Shown here: one piece after another, positions 60,805 through 64,000 of the stretch
Numbering within the stretch: position 1 is the first letter of the stretch
Layout of the letters: every line of letters begins with the position of its first letter
Origin: Hallerella sp964397425
GTDB lineage: Bacteria; Fibrobacterota; Fibrobacteria; Fibrobacterales; Fibrobacteraceae
NCBI GenBank assembly: GCA_964397425.1
Contig: CAYNID010000002.1
Location: 217,069-281,068, forward strand
DNA length: 64,000 nucleotides
Reading direction: 5' to 3'
The notes under the pieces: generated by a model
The model's input: the letters and a program-made list of their open reading frames with translations, nothing else
The model's database searches: none
What the model was told of the DNA's origin: nothing
Translations under genes and position numbers: made by a program

Positions 60805-61679
60805 AATTGTCGCGCGCTTCTTTTTTGAAACTCGTATCGGGAACGTTCGCGTTGCTCGCCCTCTTTGGATGCCGCAGACAAAAAGCGTTGCCGCCGAATC
60901 GAGGGCGCGCCGTGCCTGCGAAACCGGATTTGTCCCTTTGGAAAAAAGAACTGGACGAGGCGCGGAGAAAATCGTCCATCCCCGAGAAACTGGTGGAAAT
61001 CCCCTTGCCCGGAAAGCATCCAAAATTTCCGGACGCGGCGTTGCGCTTTGGCATGGCGATAGACCTGGACCTGTGCGACGGCTGCGGAAAATGCGCCCTC
61101 GCCTGCATGGTGGAAAACAACGTTCCCCGCGTCAGCGCGGAAGCAGCGCGAAAGGGGCGTTACATGCACTGGCTCGAAATGCGCGGAAACGCCCCCGTGA
61201 TGTGCGCCCATTGTGGAAACGCGCCTTGTGAAAAAGTTTGTCCGACGGGTGCCGCCGTGGCGTCTCCGGATGGATTTTCGTCTATGGTTTATCCGCGTTG
61301 CGTCGGAACGCGTTTTTGCGGCGCCAATTGCCCGTTGCACGCGAGAAAGTTCAATTATGCGGACGCCCAGGAAGAAGGCCTTGCCGCCAAATTCAACGCC
61401 CATGTTCCGCTCCGCCCACGAGGAGTCATGGAAAAATGTTCGCTTTGCATCCAAAGGCTTCAAGACGCCCGAATCCGTTCCCGATTTTTAGGGAAAGAGT
61501 TTTTGGGGAACGGCGTGATGACCGCCTGCGCCGAAGCTTGCCCGAAACGGGCCATCCTTTGCGGAAACTGGCTTGATCCTCAATCCGAATTGGTGCGCGC
61601 GGCAAAAGAGCGGGGAATATTCGCGCCGGTTTCTGTCGCGGCGCTTTCTCCGGCCATTGTTTATCTGAGGGGAAGATGA
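60801..61679 (+). CDS. Ferredoxin-like [4Fe-4S] lipoprotein (NrfC/ActB-C/DmsB type)
   Basis: 292 aa from GTG 60801 (GTGA overlap). The N-terminus MKLSRASFLKLVSGTFALLA with LFGC lipobox anchors it outside the membrane. Cysteine clusters: CDGCGKCALAC, CAHCGNAPCEKVCPTGAAV, CVGTRFCGANCPLHARKFNY and CSLCIQ followed by CAEACPKRAI, the four-cluster pattern of NrfC/DmsB/HybA-like electron-transfer subunits. It would wire the pentaheme cytochrome to the NrfD-type membrane subunit. No molybdopterin catalytic subunit is adjacent. Confidence 0.88.
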   Translation: MKLSRASFLKLVSGTFALLALFGCRRQKALPPNRGRAVPAKPDLSLWKKELDEARRKSSIPEKLVEIPLPGKHPKFPDAALRFGMAIDLDLCDGCGKCALACMVENNVPRVSAEAARKGRYMHWLEMRGNAPVMCAHCGNAPCEKVCPTGAAVASPDGFSSMVYPRCVGTRFCGANCPLHARKFNYADAQEEGLAAKFNAHVPLRPRGVMEKCSLCIQRLQDARIRSRFLGKEFLGNGVMTACAEACPKRAILCGNWLDPQSELVRAAKERGIFAPVSVAALSPAIVYLRGR

Positions 61680-63325
61680 AGGGACGGCTCATCTTGGCGC
61701 TCGGAATCGCGCTTCTATTGCCAGGCATCTTCGCTTTGGCGGCGGCCCTTTGGCAAGGTCCCGGAAGCTGGGCGCTTTCACAAAAGGCGTTCTGGGGAAC
61801 TCCGATTGCGAATTTTGTTTTTTGGATAGGCCTTGCGCATGCGGGAACTTTTTTTTCGGCGGTATTGTTGGTCTTGGGGGCGCGCTTTGGGCGGCGAGTC
61901 GCCTTAATCGCAGAAATTTCGACAATCGCGTCGCTTCTTGTCGCCGCCACTTATCCTTTGGTGCACATGGGCATCCCGCAACGCTTTTATGCGATGATTC
62001 CTCTTGGGAACTCGCGGCATTTTTACGTCAACGCGGAATCGCCTCTCGTTTGGGATTTCGCCGCCATTTTTGTCTATGCGGCGATGTCGACCCTTTATCT
62101 TGGAGTCCATCTGCTTTCGGCGAAAAATTCCGCAATTGAAAAATTTCGCAAGCCTTTCGCCTGGATTCTCTTTCCGCTGGTACTGTGGGTCCACACAATC
62201 GTTTCGATGGATTTCGCCGTGACCTTTGTCCCCGAATGGCGTGGCGGTTACTTTCCGATGTTCTTTATTTTCGGCGCGTTGTATTCCGGAGTTTCCCTTG
62301 TCGTCATATTGCTCGAGGCGTTGGGAAAACGCGTCCGGCGTGTCGAAGACTTGCTGCTTTGTTTTTCATGGGCGATGCTTGTCTTTTGGATTTGGGAAGC
62401 GGTTTTCAAAGGCGTTTGGCATGGGGAAGTCTTGACCTTCGGATTTCTCGTCGTGCAACTTTTGTGGCTTCCCAAAGTACGCGAAAACGCCGCGGCCCGC
62501 GTCGCCGTTTCCCTTTCCGCATTGTTCGCCCTTTGGGTGGAGCGTTTGGAATTGGTGAGTTCCGCGTCGCCGGAATGGACGTGGGTGGATTTTGGATTTG
62601 CCGCATTCGGAGTCGGATTCTTTATCGTCGCATTCAACGCGTTGTTTTTTTGTTTGAAACGTTTTTTTCCCAAGGCGTTCGGCGATTTGGCGGGGGAGAG
62701 TTCTAGGTGCGAAGTTCCATTTGCTGCCAAACCGTTTGCCGTTTCTGCCGTTTGCGGCGTTTTGGCGGCAGGAACATTTGCCGTTTACTTTGTCCGAAAC
62801 GCTCCGGAGTTTCCAACGATACGCCTTTTGCCCATTTTGTTTCCGCTGGCGGCCTTGATTTGTGGAATAGCGCTTTTCTTTTTGATGGCTTGTGAACTTT
62901 GGGGAAAGCGGCGAACCGTTTCTTTCGCAGGTGTGGCGCTGTTTCTTTTGTGTGCCCTGGGCGGGGGAGTTTTCCGGGGGACAGATGTGGATTACGTGGA
63001 AGCGTTTCCGGAAATCCGCGATGAAAAATCATTTGACGCCGCATCCGGAGATTTTGCCGGGGAACTGTGGAACGCAAGGTGTGCCGCCTGCCATGGGAAA
63101 AGCGGGGAATTCAACCGGAAATTCGTTCACGCGTATTATCCTTTGCCACAAAAACTTTCGCTATCGAGAATCGATTCGATTGGAGCGGATTCTTTGGCGA
63201 AAGTCGTTTTGCAGGGACGCGGTTACATGAGGCCGTTTTCCGGGCGGGTGTCAGAAGATGAAGCGCGGAAATTGGCTGAATATTTGAAGCTTTTGGCCAC
63301 GCGGAAGGAGAGCGCCTTGCCATGA
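61676..63325 (+). CDS. NrfD/PsrC-like membrane subunit fused to cytochrome c
   Basis: 549 aa. Eight to ten membrane helices (about 5-450), with the NrfD-like early region (WGTPIANFVFWIGLAHAGTF) and FPLVLWVHTIVSMDFAVTFV, resemble the quinol-oxidising/proton-pathway subunit of NrfD/ActC-type complexes. After the last helix (about residue 430) a soluble tail carries one heme motif, NARCAACHGKSGEF (near 470), and a distal Met candidate in RGYMRPFSG, i.e. a class I cytochrome c domain. The fusion suggests electrons leave toward a periplasmic acceptor or the pentaheme subunit. ATGA overlaps on both sides. Confidence 0.85.
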   Translation: MKGRLILALGIALLLPGIFALAAALWQGPGSWALSQKAFWGTPIANFVFWIGLAHAGTFFSAVLLVLGARFGRRVALIAEISTIASLLVAATYPLVHMGIPQRFYAMIPLGNSRHFYVNAESPLVWDFAAIFVYAAMSTLYLGVHLLSAKNSAIEKFRKPFAWILFPLVLWVHTIVSMDFAVTFVPEWRGGYFPMFFIFGALYSGVSLVVILLEALGKRVRRVEDLLLCFSWAMLVFWIWEAVFKGVWHGEVLTFGFLVVQLLWLPKVRENAAARVAVSLSALFALWVERLELVSSASPEWTWVDFGFAAFGVGFFIVAFNALFFCLKRFFPKAFGDLAGESSRCEVPFAAKPFAVSAVCGVLAAGTFAVYFVRNAPEFPTIRLLPILFPLAALICGIALFFLMACELWGKRRTVSFAGVALFLLCALGGGVFRGTDVDYVEAFPEIRDEKSFDAASGDFAGELWNARCAACHGKSGEFNRKFVHAYYPLPQKLSLSRIDSIGADSLAKVVLQGRGYMRPFSGRVSEDEARKLAEYLKLLATRKESALP

Positions 63326-63771
63326 GTTCTTTCTTTTACATGCTTTCCGCCTTATTCGCCATGTTGCCTTCGCCCTTTCTTTTCAAAGGGAAAATGCCCC
63401 TGCCGTTGCGAGGCGCGTTTTTGTGCATGGTACTTTTGGCCGATGAGCTATTTGTCTTTCTCGTCTTTTCTCCGGAATTTCCACGATATGAAATTTTACC
63501 GTTTCGAATGTTTGCTCTGACGCTTTGTGTTTCAACGCTTTTTTTGAGCCGAAGACGGCGTTTTTTTGAATCGCTCGCGACCCTTCTCTGGGTTTGGATC
63601 GATTTTTTCGGAATGCTTTCTCAATCATACCGGGGAGTCTACATGAATCTTTGGCCGTTTTGCCTGTTGGCTTTCGCCTTTTTGCCGATTTTCAAGATGC
63701 ATCCGTATAAACGGGAAACGCGGTTCTTGTTGGCGGTGATTTGGGTGGCGGCCTGGACGCTTTTCTTCTGA
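63322..63771 (+). CDS. Membrane protein of the cytochrome/NrfD cluster
   Basis: 149 aa, about five helices (LFAMLPSPFLF, AFLCMVLLADELFVFLVF, FALTLCVSTLFLS, SLATLLWVWIDFFGML, LLAVIWVAAWTLFF). Overlaps the NrfD-type gene by 4 nt, so part of the same transcript. It might be a small ActF- or ActD-like auxiliary subunit by position, but there is no sequence signature. Few charged loops; arginine-rich SRRRRFFE on the cytoplasmic side. Confidence 0.7.
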   Translation: MSSFFYMLSALFAMLPSPFLFKGKMPLPLRGAFLCMVLLADELFVFLVFSPEFPRYEILPFRMFALTLCVSTLFLSRRRRFFESLATLLWVWIDFFGMLSQSYRGVYMNLWPFCLLAFAFLPIFKMHPYKRETRFLLAVIWVAAWTLFF

Positions 63772-63947
63772 GTTTGAAATTTTTCCTGTCAGATGTTCGG
63801 ATCTCTGCGCATGGAAGAATTTTTGAAAAAGCAGCGAGAAATTTTGCGACGGCGCAAAGGAATCCGCATTTGAGAATTTAGACGGGATTTGGCAGTGAAA
63901 AGGATTTTGAGGGATGTGGTTGCTTTTTTGCTTGTTTAGTTTACATA

Positions 63948-64000
63948 ATGGGCATTATCGGGCATGACGGAGAATTTGCGACAAAAATGTATGACCACAT
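63948..64000 (+). CDS. Possible N-terminal fragment of a gene running off the window
   Basis: ATG 63948 opens MGIIGHDGEFATKMYDH, open to the window end. No Shine-Dalgarno. Too short to judge; the remaining 170 bases before it show no gene. Confidence 0.25.
   Translation, partial: MGIIGHDGEFATKMYDH

Overview
The window looks like a chromosomal segment of a Fibrobacter-type bacterium (Fibrobacterota, FCB group). The strongest sign is the FISUMP domain (Fibrobacter succinogenes major paralogous domain), seen at the C-terminus of lipoproteins at 44681-46747 and 38304-41855 and as a broken fragment near 3025. Others are serine-run linkers in surface lipoproteins, many lipobox proteins, outer-membrane barrels (a diderm envelope) and TATATTTG promoter-like boxes resembling the Bacteroidota -7 element. 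I see no insertion sequence, prophage, CRISPR array or rRNA. There is one tRNA, tRNA-Pro(CGG).

Layout. 88-9680: prfC, a CapA-like lipoprotein, a FISUMP remnant, valS and glyQS diverging around a dispersed repeat, a tiny membrane protein, a PLP aminotransferase and a small lipoprotein. 9970-23400: tRNA-Pro, then a nearly gap-free minus-strand run: an XPB-type helicase, a MATE exporter, a primase-polymerase/RecA-like ATPase, a degenerate RNA m5U methyltransferase, and an envelope-sensing block (LysM protein, 54-aa membrane protein, histidine kinase, response regulator, beta-propeller protein) ending with an Smr protein. 23521-27487: dusA, an ECF sigma/anti-sigma/Spy-like operon, and glyA.

27803-46747 is the accessory, surface-protein region: a barrel with two PCMD-type lipoproteins; a SUMF1-like protein cut off from its signal peptide by an A8 tract; a carbohydrate-binding/metalloprotease chimera; two paralogous cysteine-module lipoproteins, one split by an in-frame amber codon; and a FISUMP lipoprotein with perfect 210-bp tandem repeats. 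A PHP phosphoesterase and an RNase H with a viroplasmin domain lie among them. 46870-60172 is mainly housekeeping: ftsK with an adjoining DNA methyltransferase, nadD, an RluA-type synthase, rpsO-pnp, ilvE, a secreted glycan-related protein and aspS. 60253-63771 encodes an electron-transfer module: pentaheme cytochrome, four-cluster ferredoxin-like lipoprotein, NrfD fused to cytochrome c, and a membrane protein.

Two cross-cutting patterns stand out. A five-copy intergenic element carries degenerate heptamer repeats (AATTYCT-like). A TANATT-like box lies exactly 7-8 nt upstream of about seven start codons that mostly lack a Shine-Dalgarno, suggesting leaderless transcripts; other genes have the same box about 20-40 nt upstream together with a normal Shine-Dalgarno.
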